Under the pieces are notes generated by a model, which ran no database searches, was not told the origin of the DNA, and saw only the letters and a list, made by a program, of their open reading frames with translations. Below, in pieces: positions 62,412 to 64,000 of a stretch of DNA of 64,000 bases. This DNA is from Bradyrhizobium sp. Y36. Lineage in GTDB: Bacteria; Pseudomonadota; Alphaproteobacteria; Rhizobiales; Xanthobacteraceae. The number at the start of each line of letters is the position of its first letter. Position 1 is the stretch's first letter. A program made the position numbers and the translations under genes. The stretch is taken from NCBI RefSeq assembly GCF_002531575.1, contig NZ_NWTI01000019.1:118010-182009 (forward strand). Reading direction: 5' to 3'.

Positions 62412-62654
62412 ATGAGCTCCAAGAAGTCGGCCGAACGTTCGCTTGAATCCATCGCGCGGTCCGAGCGCCAACGGGTGGCCGCCGAAGAGGGCGCGCGGGC
62501 GATCGCCGACGTCGAAAGGCACGCTGTCGACATTCGCAAGAACATGGCGCGGCTTCGCGAACTGCGTGAGGCCAGGGAAGCGGCCGATGCCAGCCTTCGC
62601 GCATCGTCGCCGGCGCCTGTTCCCAAGAAGCGCAAGAGGAAGTCGCCGCGATAG
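62412..62654 (+). CDS. Small basic helical hypothetical protein
   Basis: An 80-residue protein, MSSKKSAERSLESIARSERQ, continuing with a long charged helix (AAEEGARAIADVERHAVDIR) and ending in a PKKRKRKSPR basic tail. The tail would suit nucleic-acid binding, but no domain is recognised. It lies 112 bp after the cold-shock gene, just downstream of that gene's terminator. Confidence 0.55.
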   Translation: MSSKKSAERSLESIARSERQRVAAEEGARAIADVERHAVDIRKNMARLRELREAREAADASLRASSPAPVPKKRKRKSPR

Positions 62655-62707
62655 CTGACGCGACAGTGCCGACGACAATCTGAAGAGGGCCGTTCACATG
62701 CGAAAGA

Positions 62708-62932
62708 GTGCGGATCGTGCCTAGGATCAAACCGGATGGCGGCGGCACAATCACCTTCTTTCTCGCGCTCGGCGCGGGCCGACAGCTCTGCCGTCTCGCT
62801 ACGACCTTTCAGACGCAGAAGCAGGCCTTCAGCTATCTTCAGAAATACCGGACCGAGTTCGAGCGTATTGCGCGGGCGCGGCTGGCTTCCGGGGACCTCG
62901 AGGACGGGGTCGTCGTTCTCTCGATGCTCTAG
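62708..62932 (+). CDS. Small hypothetical protein
   Basis: A 74-residue protein starting MRIVPRIKPDGGGTITFFLA, with a hydrophobic strand, then a helical YLQKYRTEFERIARARL region and an acidic end. The start is GTG at 62708. A second GTG at 62717 is also possible, giving MPRIKPDG. No membrane helix is convincing and no family is recognised. It may be translationally independent of the 80-residue gene upstream. Confidence 0.45.
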   Translation: MRIVPRIKPDGGGTITFFLALGAGRQLCRLATTFQTQKQAFSYLQKYRTEFERIARARLASGDLEDGVVVLSML

Positions 62933-63023
62933 GTCGAGATCAGGCAGGCGTCCGAGATCAGGCGTCGATTTCGGCGGCCTTCACCCGGCCGGAGTGAGAT
63001 CGTAGCCGGCGACGGGAAGCCTG

Positions 63024-63221
63024 CTATTCGTGCAGATCTTTTTCGGACACGTCTTTCGACTTTGCCTCACGGGCCAATCGCTCCGCTTTCAGCCGCTCGC
63101 GGTTCTCGTTGAGCGAGTGCTGGTCCTTCGCATAGTCGTTCATCGGCTTCTGCGTATTCGCAGGCTTGAACGCCTTGTTCGCTTCACGCTTGGCTCGATT
63201 GGGGGATTGATCTCTCAACAT
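63024..63221 (-). CDS. Small charged hypothetical protein
   Basis: A 65-residue protein, MLRDQSPNRAKREANKAFKP, then ANTQKPMNDYAKDQHSLNEN and a strongly charged end. It is a hydrophilic, probably disordered polypeptide. GAGG lies five bases before the ATG at 63221. It resembles small general-stress proteins of Bradyrhizobium in composition, and I do not recognise a family. The upstream DNA (63222-63476) shows only a weak match to an EcfG promoter with a TGTT -10. Confidence 0.5.
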   Translation of the reverse strand: MLRDQSPNRAKREANKAFKPANTQKPMNDYAKDQHSLNENRERLKAERLAREAKSKDVSEKDLHE

Positions 63222-63476
63222 TTCGACCTCGATTTGATCAACGAGCGTGGTCCCGACGAGTGCCGGACGCGATGCCTCCCGCTCGCCAACTGACATGTAT
63301 CGACTTGTCCCCCTCCGGACGAGAGGGCGAACAATTCTTCAGCGTGGGGCAGGTCTCTGCGAAGTCTTCAGTCACTCGCTGTGGCGACGGAGCGCCCGTA
63401 GGTCTGAGAGCACGCCGGTCGAGAGAATAACAGCGGGCCACCGGATCGGTTCCTCGGGGGCAATCTCAATTCAACG

Positions 63477-63935
63477 TTGGCCGGACCAGCGCGGGATGCC
63501 GCTTGCGGGACGCAGTCGCTGCGTCGTCAGCGGCTCGTTGCCTCCGGGGCGCCCGCGCAATTGCAGGTCTTGCCGCCCTTCGGTGTCGACGGACATGCCA
63601 TTGTGCCGATGGGTCCTGCGGAGGTCTGGTGGCCCGCCGTCGAGAGTTTTTTGAAGCGGTTGCGATTGCCGACGTCGGTGGCCGTCGAATTGTCTCCGCC
63701 CGCGGCCATTCCGGCGCCGACGCCGCTCAACGCGGCGTGCACCGGCTATTTCGACGCCTATGTGAAAGCGTGGACCGACGTGAAAGCCTATGCCTGGAAT
63801 CGCGAAGGTCATTGTTCATCGGTGACCACCGAGCGGACGATCGAGGAGGCGAAGAGCGAGGCGCTGCGCCAGTGCGTGGCTGCCTGGAAGGAATGCTCGC
63901 TCTACGCGGTGGGGCAGGCGCTGGCGCCCGGCTAG
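63477..63935 (+). pseudogene. 5'-truncated remnant of a dienelactone-hydrolase-like gene
   Basis: The frame encodes a hydrolase C-terminus (LVASGAPAQLQVLPPFGVDG with the HAIV histidine) but has no N-terminal part: neither an oxyanion strand nor a GxSxG nucleophile is visible in frame or in the upstream 200 bases. The C-terminal 60 residues (AKAWTDVKAYAWNREGHCSS and following) form a separate conserved tail ending in LAPG. The start shown is a TTG of doubtful use. It is best explained as a remnant after loss of the 5' two thirds. Nothing is seen from 63936 to 64000. Confidence 0.5.
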
Positions 63936-64000
63936 GTTCTGTACTCAAACCCCCTTGTCGCCGCTGAGCCGGAGTGATTCAAGGCTTCCAAATGGAGGCT

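Noticed and set aside
63429..63453. EcfG-like promoter before the 65-residue gene
   Set aside because: The -35 matches but the -10 is TGTT and the distance to the gene is about 200 bases. The evidence is too weak to list as a feature.

Overview
The window reads as a chromosomal segment of a Bradyrhizobium-type alphaproteobacterium (Rhizobiales). The grounds are high GC throughout, a cycHJKL-type cytochrome c maturation operon, a FeuP/FeuQ-like two-component pair, a soluble fdsGBA-fdhD-fdsD formate dehydrogenase operon, an EcfG-type general-stress promoter, and several of the small palindromic repeats that are scattered through Bradyrhizobium genomes. The assignment rests on gene content and recalled family features; no search was run. 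No rRNA, tRNA, CRISPR array, transposase or phage gene was seen.

Layout. 1-7 kb: the 5' part of a multi-GAF sensor protein, a thiamine-diphosphate enzyme, a VOC protein and a large RTX calcium-binding protein. 7-8.2 kb: non-coding DNA holding a roughly 590-bp dispersed repeat and two long palindromes. 8.2-12.3 kb: a tightly overlapping operon of a nucleoside/AMP phosphorylase, a PRPP synthetase homologue and a beta-CASP metallo-nuclease. 12.4-14.8 kb: a Flp pilin, two small hypothetical genes, the NHEJ protein Ku and a small membrane protein behind an EcfG-like promoter. 15-19 kb: feuP-feuQ and two hypothetical genes. 19.2-23.4 kb: ccmI-ccmE-ccmF-ccmH. 23.5-32 kb: a chemoreceptor, DegP-type protease, a candidate three-hairpin small RNA, a second two-component pair and glnE. 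32-39 kb: the formate dehydrogenase operon (minus strand) with a divergent LysR regulator. 39-45 kb: a PleC/DivJ-like histidine kinase, a cation diffusion facilitator, a quinone-oxidoreductase-like protein and a nitronate monooxygenase. 45.5-46.1 kb: the second, inverted copy of the dispersed repeat. 46-51.6 kb: secreted and small proteins, a phospholipase-D-like protein with a histone-H1-like tail and a membrane coiled-coil protein. 51.7-53.5 kb: an FAH-family hydrolase and a PanE-like reductase. 53.6-57.5 kb: a CBS protein, two OxlT-like antiporters and a 45-residue gene, all on the minus strand and all preceded by the same 17-bp motif. 57.8-64 kb: an Hsp70-like protein, small stress or hypothetical proteins, a cold-shock protein and a remnant of a dienelactone hydrolase.

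How the genes may work together. The OxlT-like antiporters (oxalate in, formate out) and the NAD-linked formate dehydrogenase fit oxalate/formate metabolism, though the oxalyl-CoA enzymes are not in this window. The ccm operon matures c-type cytochromes for respiration, GlnE sets glutamine synthetase activity, and DegP with the adjacent two-component system fits envelope quality control. The least explained items are the shared 17-bp motif regulon with its 45-residue protein, the candidate C-rich-loop small RNA after degP, the phosphorylase/PRPP synthetase/nuclease operon, and the phospholipase-D protein with a lysine-rich tail.
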